A stretch of 64,000 nt of DNA from Cyclobacteriaceae bacterium (lineage in GTDB: Bacteria > Bacteroidota > Bacteroidia > Cytophagales > Cyclobacteriaceae). Within the stretch, counting starts at the first letter, position 1. Every line of letters begins with the position of its first letter. The position numbers and the translations under genes were made by a program. Below, one piece after another: positions 39,602-48,511 of this stretch. The notes beneath the pieces were generated by a model that had not been told where the DNA came from, did not search any database, and saw only the letters and a list, made by a program, of their open reading frames with translations. The DNA lies in the NCBI GenBank assembly GCA_028285445.1, contig JANQPQ010000004.1, forward strand, positions 1 to 64,000. The letters are read 5' to 3'.

Positions 39602-41521
39602 CTATGAGTTAACCACAATACCCAGCGATTTTCCTATCTCTACTTCTGACTCTTTCAATTTGGTATGTATCTGCTGTAGTTTCTGTTCCTCAGCATCCCC
39701 CTGAGCAGTTTTCAACTTTTCAACATTCTCGGTGATAAGTTTCTTCACAAGATTGTATTTCAAACGTAATACCGTAACATAAACCATGTTGTCGAGTACG
39801 TCCTCAGGGCTTGGGACAAATATGGAATGCTTACTCCAGTTCTCGCTCAATTCATGTTTATTGGTAATCAGATCAATCACCTCACGCTTGACTTGCTCGG
39901 TGCCTTTCTCAACAAAGTAATTACTATCGATTATGTTACCCTTCGAAAGTTCCTGCTTGTAGGTGTCAAGTATTTCACGATAGGCTGGAGTAACAAACTC
40001 AATTTCCTCCAATTCATTAAGCAGGTAATCTGAAAGTCTATAGTCCTCTTCCATCTCCTTAAGGCCGTAGTTTAGCAGTAGCCTTATGCACTCCTTCTCC
40101 TGAAAAGCTACCAAGGCATCAGGATCTGATTCCTTGACCTTTTCCTGCTCATTAACGATGTCGTCTATCGGCATTATAGCCTCCTGCCTTTCCGCAAGGC
40201 GTCTTTTCTGGCGACGGTCGGTTATCAGAATTTTATTCTGCTCAGCGATTAGTATTGACTCATCAATTTCCAGCAGCTTAGAGGTTTCTTTTACGTAAAC
40301 TGCCCGTTTTACCGGATCCGGAATTTTGGTGATGCTGCTGACTATCTCTTTGATTGTTTCAGCCTTTTTTACCGGATCCTCACTGGCCTCCTTTGCGTAG
40401 AGTTCAATTTTGAAGGATATAAAATCGCGAGCGTTTTCTTCCAGGAAAATCTTAAACTCGTTATTTCCAAGCTCCTTGGCGTAGCTATCGGGATCTTGCC
40501 CATCAGGGAAGATCACCAACTTCACATTAAGACCACCTTGAAGCAGCATATCAACGCCGCGCAAAGATGCTTTGATTCCTGCTTCGTCGCCATCAAAAAG
40601 CATGGTTACGTTGTCTGAGTAGCGCCGAATAAGTTTGATCTGATCTTCTGTCAAGGAAGTACCTGAAGACGAAACTACATTCTCAATGCCAGCCTGATGC
40701 AGGGAAATCACATCGGTGTAGCCCTCTACCAGATAACATCGTTCCTGGTCGCGAATTGCGCGCTTCGCTAAGTGAAGCCCATAGAGCGTATTGCTCTTGT
40801 TGTAAATATCAGTTTCTGGACTATTGATATACTTCGGTGACTTCTTGTCTTTCTTTAGCGTTCGAGCCCCAAATGCAATTACTTTTCCTGTAAGGTTATG
40901 AATAGGAAAAATTACCCGGCCGCGGAACCGATCGTATTGTTTGCTTTCTTTCTTTATCAGCAGCCCAGCCTTCTCTAAAAGGTCTTGACTATAACCCTTT
41001 TCACCAGCTGCCACTGTTAAAGCATCCCATGCTTCCAGGCTATGACCCAGCTCAAATTTCTTGATGATTTCGTCAGGGTAACCTCTCTCACGCAAGTAGG
41101 CGAGCCCGATGTTCTTGCCCTCCTCTTTTTCCCAAAGTACATCCTGGTAAAAATCGTTGGCAAAAGCCAACACTATGAACAGCGCATCTCGCTCGTTTTG
41201 AGCCTGAATCTGATCTTCAGATAACTCCTCCTCTTCTACCTCAATACCATACTTCTTACCTAGGTACTTGATCGCCTCTATATAGTTAAGGCCTTCATAC
41301 TCCATAATGAAGTTGATAGCATCCCCTCCTTTGCCTGAACTAAAGCATTTGTAGATTCCCTTAGCAGGGGAAACATAGAAAGAAGGAGTTTTTTCGTTGG
41401 TGAACGGGCTCAGGGCTTTGTAGCTTTGGCCCGATTTCTTCAGAGAGACGAAATCACTAATTACATCCACCACGTCTACGCGGCTTTTGATGTCGTCAAT
41501 GATTTTGTTGTCTATCGGCAA
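39602..41521 (-). CDS. dnaG: DNA primase with degenerate zinc site
   Basis: Makes RNA primers at the fork. 639 residues. N-terminal CHC2-type domain (1-100), catalytic core with the DnaG fold and TOPRIM (YLVEGYTDVISLHQAG, MLFDGDEAGIKASLR), then a helicase-binding C terminus. In the zinc domain the usual Cys-x2-His...Cys-x2-Cys is replaced: ALSPFTNEKTPSF has Ser38 and Thr41, and YKCFSSG has Cys59 and Ser62, so only one of four ligands remains. Similar losses occur in other Bacteroidota as far as I recall. Start codon TTG 41521. A minus-strand -7 box TATCTTTG (41545-41538) lies 16 nt upstream. Confidence 0.95.
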   Translation of the reverse strand: MPIDNKIIDDIKSRVDVVDVISDFVSLKKSGQSYKALSPFTNEKTPSFYVSPAKGIYKCFSSGKGGDAINFIMEYEGLNYIEAIKYLGKKYGIEVEEEELSEDQIQAQNERDALFIVLAFANDFYQDVLWEKEEGKNIGLAYLRERGYPDEIIKKFELGHSLEAWDALTVAAGEKGYSQDLLEKAGLLIKKESKQYDRFRGRVIFPIHNLTGKVIAFGARTLKKDKKSPKYINSPETDIYNKSNTLYGLHLAKRAIRDQERCYLVEGYTDVISLHQAGIENVVSSSGTSLTEDQIKLIRRYSDNVTMLFDGDEAGIKASLRGVDMLLQGGLNVKLVIFPDGQDPDSYAKELGNNEFKIFLEENARDFISFKIELYAKEASEDPVKKAETIKEIVSSITKIPDPVKRAVYVKETSKLLEIDESILIAEQNKILITDRRQKRRLAERQEAIMPIDDIVNEQEKVKESDPDALVAFQEKECIRLLLNYGLKEMEEDYRLSDYLLNELEEIEFVTPAYREILDTYKQELSKGNIIDSNYFVEKGTEQVKREVIDLITNKHELSENWSKHSIFVPSPEDVLDNMVYVTVLRLKYNLVKKLITENVEKLKTAQGDAEEQKLQQIHTKLKESEVEIGKSLGIVVNS

Positions 41522-41537
41522 GAGTCAAGTATTTGTT

Positions 41538-41545
41538 CAAAGATA
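41538..41545 (-). promoter_or_regulatory. Likely -7 box of dnaG
   Basis: TATCTTTG on the minus strand matches TAnnTTTG and ends 16 nt before the TTG start of dnaG. No TTG was found at 19 bp upstream. The remaining sequence between the response regulator and dnaG (41522-41658) shows nothing else I can name. Confidence 0.45.
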
Positions 41546-41658
41546 GGCCATAAGCATCATTAGCTTTCCACATAAAATCCACAAGCATTGAGTTTCAGGT
41601 TTCCGGTTTGGGGTTGAGTGAATTGGCTCCGAACTCGAAACACACAACACACAACTAA

Positions 41659-42393
41659 CTATTGCAGCCAATCCACCCTCCTCATCAATTCTTCCTTATG
41701 CGACCTACTCAAGGGTATTGAGGTCTCGCCCACATGAATGAGATTGTCTTGCGTGTCGATACTTTTAATTTTCTGTAGGTTGACTGCATACTTCCTGTGA
41801 ACCCTAAGGAAGCTATCATCTGGCAATTTCTCTTGTACTGCACCTATGCTCATGCGGAGCACGAACTTTCGGCCATCTTCAGTAAAAATGGTGCTGTATC
41901 TATCCTCCACTTCCAGGTAAACAATTTCATCCACATTTACCTTTTCCAACTTGCTTCTATTCTTAATAAAGAATGAATGCCCAAAGGATCTGTCTTCACT
42001 CCACTCTGCGCTATTGTCACCGCTAGTCCCCTTATCTGATATTGCTAGTTCTATTGCTCTTTGTAATGCCTTGTCATCGAAGGGCTTGGTCAGAAAAGCA
42101 TGTGGTCCAACCTCGCGTGCCCTGGCAAAGGTCTCATCATCAGAGAGAGAAGTAATGAAGATGGTAGGCAATTTGGTTTCAAGTGAGTCTACCAGCTCTA
42201 TGCCATCCATGGTGCCATTGATGTTGATATCAGCCAAAAGCAAATCAGGGCTTAACTTCTCTATTTCAACCTTGGCGGTGTCGCTGTTATCTGATCTACC
42301 AGCCAGCTCATAATCCAACTTTTCCACAAGAATCTCGAGCTGGTTGGCAAAGAGCTCCTCATCTTCAATTATGTAGATAGATATATTGGCCAT
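41659..42393 (-). CDS. LytTR-family response regulator
   Basis: 244 residues. The receiver domain (about 3-120) has acidic residues in IIEDEE, phosphoacceptor Asp55 (LLLADININ), the Thr/Ser of IFITSLSDD and Lys in LTKPFDD. The LytTR DNA-binding domain (about 140-243) has VDEIVYLEVEDRYSTIF and SFLRVHRKYAVNLQKI. Its ATG abuts the stop codon of the upstream histidine kinase, so the two form a two-component pair. Target genes unknown. Confidence 0.93.
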   Translation of the reverse strand: MANISIYIIEDEELFANQLEILVEKLDYELAGRSDNSDTAKVEIEKLSPDLLLADININGTMDGIELVDSLETKLPTIFITSLSDDETFARAREVGPHAFLTKPFDDKALQRAIELAISDKGTSGDNSAEWSEDRSFGHSFFIKNRSKLEKVNVDEIVYLEVEDRYSTIFTEDGRKFVLRMSIGAVQEKLPDDSFLRVHRKYAVNLQKIKSIDTQDNLIHVGETSIPLSRSHKEELMRRVDWLQ

Positions 42394-44811
42394 TTAAGCA
42401 GCTTCCACGTGACGAGGTAAATCGAAAGTAAAAGAAGAGCCCTTACCCAGATCACTATTAACACTGATTGAGCCCTTATTAAGTTCGACAAGCTCTTTGC
42501 ATAATATAAGCCCCAGTCCTGAACCCTTTTCGCCCTTTGTTCCAACCTCACTTTTTGTACTAAGATCGAATAGCTTGGGCAATCTGTCGGCTGCTATTCC
42601 AGTGCCATTGTCATTTATTTTAATTACTGATTTCTCACTCTCCGTGGACACATCAACAACCACCTCCCCACCAGCATCAGTATACTTAATGGCATTGGCT
42701 ATTATGTTCCTCAGGATAGTTTGCACGGCCTTATTATCAGCATAAGCAAGATTGTTATCTCCAATATTATTGATCAAGGATACACCTTTCAGGCTTGCAA
42801 CTGGTGTCAGTAAATCAACGACCTCTGCTGTCGCATTTCTAAGATCGACCTCCTCCGGATGATAAGGAATCATACCATTTTGCAACAAGGCCCAGTTCAA
42901 GAGATTGTCTAGCAAATCAGTTAGCTTTTTGGTGGTACCCTCAATCTCCCCAGACAATTTCTCCAGTTTCTCCGGCTGTTGTTTTTCCAGGTGATAGTGA
43001 ATCTGATCTCCCACACTTTGTAAGCCTAACAGAGGGCTGCGCAAATCATGGGCAATAATGCCGAAGAATTTGTCCTTTGTTTGATTAAGCTGCGTTAGCT
43101 GAACATTCTGGGCCTCTGTTTTTGCCTTTACTGACCGTAAGTTGGTGTAGAGGTAGCCCATCATTACAAGAATCACAACCAGTACAACTCCAATAATGAT
43201 ATAAAGTTGATTGCGGTCGGCCAGCAATTGGGCGTTTTGCTGAGCCAGTTCTTTCTCCTTTTGAAACCCCACCACTTCCTGCCTTACCTGTTCCTCTTTT
43301 AATTTTGCCTGAGCATCGGCCGTGTAAATGCTGTCTGTATAGTTGTAATAAGCTTGGTGGTTCTCATAAGCCTGCTTGTATTCTCCCATCCCATCATAAA
43401 TCTTACTGAGTAGGTAGAAACTGTTTTTAGCCAGTGTTATGTCCTTTGTGTTTTTCACTTTTTGCAAACCCGACTCTACATAATACAAGGCGGAGTCATA
43501 GTTCTCTCGGTAGAAGAAAATCTCGGCCAAATTGTATTCGCAGTTGGCAATATTGAATAGTTGATTTACCTGGGTGTAAAGTCCAAGTGATTTGCGAAAA
43601 TAGCCTTCAGCCGCCTCCATATCTCCAACTTTGCCTTCGTAAGTTCCCTGAAGCCTATAAAACCACGCTTTTGAATTCTTATCTTCTATTGAATCCAAAG
43701 CCAGTAAAGAGTCGTCAATAATATGCTTAGCCCCAGCGAGGTTCTCCTTCTTAAGCTGAATATTAAGGTTTTGCAGCCCGGTATTGAAATGCCAGACAGA
43801 ACGATTAATCTGCTTGTAATAGATTAGGTTTTCTTCCACATACTTCTCGGCAGTCTCATAATCTTCAAGGTTAATGAAAAGACTGATCATGGTATTATTC
43901 GCTCTTGCCACGTCATTTTGAAGTCCCAATTCCTCAAACATTAATCTACCTGTCTGTAAGTGTTGAAGAGATTCCTGATATCGGCCCAAGGAAGAATAGA
44001 GGATACCAAGATTCGAGTTGATCCAGGCGATATCCGCCTTCACTCCTCTTTGCTCAAATATTGTAAGTGCTTCAATCTTGCTTTCTAGTGCTTTGCTGGA
44101 ATTGCCCATATTAAAATAGAGGTCACCCATGTTATCCAGGAGGTTACCCAAGTGAAACTCAGGGTCGATTAGCTGGTATGAAGGTCGGCCTAGCCTCGGA
44201 TCGACTTCAGGGTTTGCGGCCATCTCTCTGAAAGTGGCCAAGGCTTGGCTGTTATAGTCAAACGCCTTTTCGAAATCACCTAGCCTACTGTAAACGGTAC
44301 CCAGATCTTTAAATACATTGGCTTTATTCTTTTGATTTACATTGCCAGTCAATTCTGGCAATAGCCCTAAAAGGATTTCCTCCCCCTTCTTAACATCCCC
44401 CTTTTCCCACATGTAATTCTCGCCAAGCTGAAACCCCGCATACACCTCCGCATCTTTATTATTGTATTGCTTAGCGACAGCTATTGCCTCTTCACAAAGT
44501 CTTATAGCCTTGTCGGCATCGTACTCATGCAAATAGGCAATGGTATTTTCCATAATCAGCGCATAGGCTTCTGCTTCTGGAATATTGTGCTCCTGCCAAA
44601 GTTCCCTGACTCTTGCAATTTGCGCTTTACCACTGTCGTATTCTCCAGCATTAATATATGCTCGCCCTAAGGCCATAGCCAAGTCAATCTGATCCCATCC
44701 TGGTTTGGCATTGGGCTCGTAGCGTTTTAGACTATCGATGGTGTTTTGAAAGGCGAAAGTGCTACTGAGGCTAAGAACCGCAGATAAGCACATGGCTGCT
44801 AATCGTAACAT
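42394..44811 (-). CDS. TPR-containing sensor histidine kinase
   Basis: 805 residues. Signal peptide (1-21), then about 450 residues of tetratricopeptide repeats in the periplasm (AFDYNSQALATFREM, ALESKIEALTIFEQRG, SLQHLQTGRLMFEELG). A membrane helix near 540 (LYIIIGVVLVVILVMMGYLY) is followed by a short linker. The HisKA domain carries phosphoacceptor His588 (GIIAHDLRSPL). The HATPase has an N box near 703 (NIIANAIKYT), NDNGTGI near 734 and GSGLGL near 764. This is a common Bacteroidota sensor layout; the signal is unknown. A 12-bp palindrome lies 32 bp upstream. Confidence 0.93.
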   Translation of the reverse strand: MLRLAAMCLSAVLSLSSTFAFQNTIDSLKRYEPNAKPGWDQIDLAMALGRAYINAGEYDSGKAQIARVRELWQEHNIPEAEAYALIMENTIAYLHEYDADKAIRLCEEAIAVAKQYNNKDAEVYAGFQLGENYMWEKGDVKKGEEILLGLLPELTGNVNQKNKANVFKDLGTVYSRLGDFEKAFDYNSQALATFREMAANPEVDPRLGRPSYQLIDPEFHLGNLLDNMGDLYFNMGNSSKALESKIEALTIFEQRGVKADIAWINSNLGILYSSLGRYQESLQHLQTGRLMFEELGLQNDVARANNTMISLFINLEDYETAEKYVEENLIYYKQINRSVWHFNTGLQNLNIQLKKENLAGAKHIIDDSLLALDSIEDKNSKAWFYRLQGTYEGKVGDMEAAEGYFRKSLGLYTQVNQLFNIANCEYNLAEIFFYRENYDSALYYVESGLQKVKNTKDITLAKNSFYLLSKIYDGMGEYKQAYENHQAYYNYTDSIYTADAQAKLKEEQVRQEVVGFQKEKELAQQNAQLLADRNQLYIIIGVVLVVILVMMGYLYTNLRSVKAKTEAQNVQLTQLNQTKDKFFGIIAHDLRSPLLGLQSVGDQIHYHLEKQQPEKLEKLSGEIEGTTKKLTDLLDNLLNWALLQNGMIPYHPEEVDLRNATAEVVDLLTPVASLKGVSLINNIGDNNLAYADNKAVQTILRNIIANAIKYTDAGGEVVVDVSTESEKSVIKINDNGTGIAADRLPKLFDLSTKSEVGTKGEKGSGLGLILCKELVELNKGSISVNSDLGKGSSFTFDLPRHVEAA

Positions 44812-44842
44812 CGGGTATAGTTTAAGTATTGAAGATAATAAT

Positions 44843-44854
44843 CTAAGCGCTTAG
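44843..44854. promoter_or_regulatory. 12-bp palindrome in the divergent kinase/lipoprotein intergenic region
   Basis: CTAAGCGCTTAG is a perfect palindrome 32 bp before the histidine-kinase ATG, in the 187-bp region shared with the divergent lipoprotein gene. It could be an operator for one or both genes. This is inferred from symmetry and position only. Confidence 0.3.
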
Positions 44855-44998
44855 TTAAATCCTTACTGCCAAGAAGTTACCAGTCACGACAACCAGATTG
44901 CAACTCACGTACATAGTCAATTTTGGGGATTTGCTGCACCATACTTTGCGATCGTACTGTGGCAATAGCCACTCTTTGTATGACCAAAAAAATGAGTA

Positions 44999-46831
44999 AT
45001 GAAAACTTTAAGATCGCTTCAGAAAGTAATCCTTTTGGTGCTTTCAATCATTTGTTTTAGCTGCGCTGAAGACGGTGTAGAGCCAATGGATCAGGACACT
45101 ACTGCTCCTACTATTTCCACTACATCTATAATTAATGGAGCTACTGATGTCTCCGTAGATGTGGCTATCTCTGTAACTTTCTCGGAGGAAGTCAACGCTA
45201 ACACTGTAACCAGTGCAAATTTCAACCTAAAACCAACGGCGGCAGCTGGTTTAGTAAGTGGTTCGATTTCAGTTAATGGCAGAACTATCACTTTCACGCA
45301 GTCTGCTTCTCTGGATTATGAAACAGAGTTTCGGTTATTAATTGATGATGGTATCGAAGACTTGGCTGGAAACAGTCTTACCAGCAGCACTACAATATCT
45401 TTTACCACGGAAGTTATGCCGGACAATGTGGCACCGACAGTTACAGCAGTGAGCCCTGAAGATGGGACAACCAATGTTCAGCCGGATGTGAACATCTCTA
45501 TCACCTTTTCTGAAGAGATTGAATCATCTTCGATTTCAGCAAGTTCCCTTGAAATACATGTTACCGGTGAAAGTGGACTGATTACCGGCACGGGATCATT
45601 CTCTGGCAATACCTACACTTACGATCCAGCTTCCGATTTGATGGAAAATGTTGAATATACCATTAAGCTTAACGATGGAGTTAAGGACCTGGCGGGAAAT
45701 GGTCTTGAATCTTTTGAATCGACGTTTACCACCGCCACTTTAGATAACGAGGCCCCATCGGTGGTCTCGTGGTCTGTATCTAACGGAGAAACCAATATAG
45801 CTGTTGATGCCAGCTTTACGATTACCTTTTCTGAGCCAATGGATGCGGCCAGTTTTCCAGGAAACATTACCATTAGAAGGATAGGCACCACTGTTTTCGA
45901 AGATATGAACTATCAAGTCTCCGGAAACGATGTCATAGCAACACCGATGGAAACGATGCAAGGCAATAGCCAATACTCAGTCAACGTGTCTACTGACGTC
46001 ACTGACCTGGCAGGCAACCGACTGAATTTTTCAAGCAGCAGGATTATCACTACTGAAAATATACCAGTAACGATAATTGACAACACTCACCCGGAAGGAG
46101 CAGAGGATATCAAAATTGATGAGTCCATCACTATCACTTTTTCAAAAGACATCAAAGATTTCACCGTGAACAGTACCAGTTTCAAAGTCACCAAGACTTC
46201 CGGTGTTAGCTCTGATATTGACGGAACATATCAAACCAATGGTGCTTCGGTAACCTTTACACCAAACGATGTGCTGATTGAAAAGCTAACGAACTATCAG
46301 ATTACACTATCGGCGGATGGAATTGAAGATGTAGACGGAAATGTATTGGGCACAGCGAAGACATTCGATTTCACAACAGAACTAGTAAGTGAGAACTTCT
46401 ACTACCGCCTCACTAATAACTTGGCTGGCGACAACGTGGTTCTAACTGCACCGGATGTGTCCCCTACCAACGTGGCGCTATCTGCTGCCAACGACAATGA
46501 CGACCAGCTGTGGCGATTTATAAAGCGGCCTAGTGGAAGCTACTGGATATCTACCAAGAAGTTCGGCACTGACAATGTGCTAACCACAGACAACCTGCGG
46601 CTTATAAGTACTGACTTTAGTGTCGACCCTGGCGGCACGCCTTCGGAGGAAATTCGCTCCTGGACTTTGACTGAAACTGAATCTGACGGCCTCAGTAGCC
46701 CCGAAGAATTTCTACTGAAGAATGATAACTATGGAGCCAATTTCGCCCTGGACGATGACTTGGATATGAAATCACTCACGGGAAACACGGACCAAAGCTG
46801 GTTTGTAACGAGAATAGAGGCTGTGAACTAA
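44999..46831 (+). CDS. Lipoprotein with four Ig-like (Big_5/SbsA) domains
   Basis: 610 residues. Lipoprotein signal ending at Cys22 (LSIICFSC). Four tandem SbsA/Big_5-type Ig-like domains of about 100 residues follow, each with the pattern 'NGATDVSVDVAISVTFSEE ... LAGN'. They begin near 35, 143, 245 and 348; the linkers DTTAPT, DNVAPT and DNEAPS are typical. The last about 145 residues (from NFYYRLTNNLAGDN) resemble a ricin-type lectin fold with QLWRFIKRPSGSYWI and QSWFV. Probably a surface-exposed binding or structural lipoprotein. Its divergent neighbour is the histidine kinase. Confidence 0.83.
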   Translation: MKTLRSLQKVILLVLSIICFSCAEDGVEPMDQDTTAPTISTTSIINGATDVSVDVAISVTFSEEVNANTVTSANFNLKPTAAAGLVSGSISVNGRTITFTQSASLDYETEFRLLIDDGIEDLAGNSLTSSTTISFTTEVMPDNVAPTVTAVSPEDGTTNVQPDVNISITFSEEIESSSISASSLEIHVTGESGLITGTGSFSGNTYTYDPASDLMENVEYTIKLNDGVKDLAGNGLESFESTFTTATLDNEAPSVVSWSVSNGETNIAVDASFTITFSEPMDAASFPGNITIRRIGTTVFEDMNYQVSGNDVIATPMETMQGNSQYSVNVSTDVTDLAGNRLNFSSSRIITTENIPVTIIDNTHPEGAEDIKIDESITITFSKDIKDFTVNSTSFKVTKTSGVSSDIDGTYQTNGASVTFTPNDVLIEKLTNYQITLSADGIEDVDGNVLGTAKTFDFTTELVSENFYYRLTNNLAGDNVVLTAPDVSPTNVALSAANDNDDQLWRFIKRPSGSYWISTKKFGTDNVLTTDNLRLISTDFSVDPGGTPSEEIRSWTLTETESDGLSSPEEFLLKNDNYGANFALDDDLDMKSLTGNTDQSWFVTRIEAVN

Positions 46832-46942
46832 GACTTTTGGTTGTACAAAATTGGCAGCATCGCAAACTGTAGTTTGGGTGCTGCCGATGTACAATTGATG
46901 GGTTTTGAGTTATGGGTTTTAAGTTGGGAGTTGGGAATAAAA

Positions 46943-47011
46943 GTCATCCTGAATTCATTTCAGGATCTCCAGAATAGTTTCCACTAGATCCTGAAACAAG
47001 TTCAGGATGAC
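46943..47011. repeat. REP-like double palindrome between convergent genes
   Basis: Two 26-nt arms (46943-46968 and 46986-47011) are inverted copies with about three mismatches and a 17-nt spacer. Each arm is itself a small palindrome: ATCCTGAA-5 nt-TTCAGGAT. The sequence type (TCATCCTGAA...TTCAGGATCT) resembles dispersed intergenic repeats in many bacterial genomes. It could also act as a bidirectional terminator for the convergent genes on either side. The flanking bases of this 218-bp gap are low-complexity runs such as TTGGGAGTTGGG. Confidence 0.7.
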
Positions 47012-47049
47012 GCAATTCAAAATTCAAAACTTGAAATTCAGAATTACAC

Positions 47050-48318
47050 CTAGGCGTTCCCACTCAGCACTTTCAGTGCTTGCACAAAAGCATCAAGTTC
47101 CTCAGTGGTGGTATAAACATTAGGAGTAATGCGCACTCCTTTCACATTAATACGATTAATAGACACCGTCCAGATCTTGTGCTCATCCAATAAGCGCTTC
47201 GCCAAATCGCCAGGTTCAATACCTTCGATACCTACATTGCCAATGGCACCATGTCGCTCCATTTCTTTTGGTGTATTGACTATTACCCTAGGCAAATCTC
47301 TAACCCTGGAGGTCCAGTAGTTTTGCAAATACTTTAATCTGGCCTCTTTTCGTTTCGTTCCAATCTTATTATGAAAATCGATGGCATTAATAATGGCCAG
47401 GTCAGTATGCACCGGATGCGTTCCAGTGTGATTTAGCCTGGTAATGTCATCGGGGTCTCTTTCCCCTTCTGCAAATACAGGCCATATATTGGAGGCCTTT
47501 CCCTTCTTTACATATAAGAAACCTGCACCCAAAGGCACGCTCAACCACTTGTGCAAGCTAGTGCCATAATAGTCACAATCCAGGTCATTTATGTTGAAAT
47601 CTAGATGAGCAAAAGCGTGAGCACCATCAACCATCACCTCCACTCCCCTTTCATGAGCCATATCGCAGATCTTGCGGATGGGCAGCACTTGACCACTAAT
47701 ATTCACCAAATGACAGACCATCAAAAGGCGGGTTTTATCGGTTATGGCGGAAGCATACAGGTCTACAATTTCTTCATCATTTTTAGGATGATTCGGCAGG
47801 GATATTCTTTTCGATATTATGCCATACCGCCTCTCCATAAGAGTGAATTGGTTTAACATAGCTCCGTAATCTTGTTCGGCCATAACGGCTTCGTCCCCCT
47901 CCTTCCAGCTTACTCCGGCTATAACTGTATCAAGCGATTCTGTTGTGTTTCTGGTTATAATTAATTCATCTTCATTGCAGCCCAGCATCGCGGCCAACCG
48001 CTGCACACTTTTCTTCTTATTTTCCCACTGCACGGTGCGCATGTACCAAGAACCCTGATAGTTCACTTCTCTTACATGGCTAATGAAGTTCTCGAGTGTT
48101 TCTTGCGGTTGGAAACAGTAGTAACCATTCTCCAGATTTATGTAATCTTCCTTAAGACGATAGCCATTTCTAATCTGCATCCAGAAATCCTCATCTGCGG
48201 CTAACTTCCTTGGCGACACGTTGCGATGATTGGCCATGAGCTCATCAATGCTTGCCAATGACAAGGGTACACCAACGCTCATCAGCGATAGGTTTTTAAG
48301 AAAATTGCGCTTATCCAT
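47050..48318 (-). CDS. Exported class V aminotransferase (isopenicillin-N-epimerase-like)
   Basis: 422 residues. PLP-dependent fold type I enzyme. The cofactor region includes TRNTTESLDTVIAG (phosphate-binding loop), MVDGAHAFAHLDF (the Asp that pairs with the PLP nitrogen) and YYGTSLHKWLSVPLGAGF (Schiff-base Lys). Closest to the CefD/isopenicillin-N-epimerase-like group, whose substrates are mostly unknown. The N terminus MDKRNFLKNLSLMSVG is a Tat-like signal (KRNFLK in place of RRxFLK), suggesting export of a folded PLP enzyme. No operon partner. Confidence 0.86.
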   Translation of the reverse strand: MDKRNFLKNLSLMSVGVPLSLASIDELMANHRNVSPRKLAADEDFWMQIRNGYRLKEDYINLENGYYCFQPQETLENFISHVREVNYQGSWYMRTVQWENKKKSVQRLAAMLGCNEDELIITRNTTESLDTVIAGVSWKEGDEAVMAEQDYGAMLNQFTLMERRYGIISKRISLPNHPKNDEEIVDLYASAITDKTRLLMVCHLVNISGQVLPIRKICDMAHERGVEVMVDGAHAFAHLDFNINDLDCDYYGTSLHKWLSVPLGAGFLYVKKGKASNIWPVFAEGERDPDDITRLNHTGTHPVHTDLAIINAIDFHNKIGTKRKEARLKYLQNYWTSRVRDLPRVIVNTPKEMERHGAIGNVGIEGIEPGDLAKRLLDEHKIWTVSINRINVKGVRITPNVYTTTEELDAFVQALKVLSGNA

Positions 48319-48486
48319 GAGAATAAGTTAAGGAATATATTGATGCGATGCCCAATATGAATAACATCATTTGATGGGTCTGGGTATCCACAGGAATTTC
48401 CATAACTTGCTGTAAATCAGTATATTCATTTAGAACAAATCCGCTATATTAGTTATTCGGATTTTCCCCATTTCAATACGTCTATC

Positions 48487-48494
48487 TACATTTG
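48487..48494 (+). promoter_or_regulatory. Likely -7 box of the 48512 gene
   Basis: TACATTTG matches TAnnTTTG and lies 17 nt before the ATG at 48512. The rest of the 193-bp gap (48319-48511) is AT-rich with no gene that I can see. Confidence 0.5.
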
Positions 48495-48511
48495 ATCTAA
48501 ACTACAAACCC

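Noticed and set aside
41570-41655. Low-complexity stretch (cacacaacacacaac) upstream of dnaG as a regulatory repeat
   Set aside because: It is short and irregular, with no symmetry or second copy that I could see.
42404-42418. CCACGTGA as a possible parS site
   Set aside because: Only the central CACGTG matches; the flanks do not match the TGTTTCACGTGAAACA consensus, and it lies inside the kinase gene.
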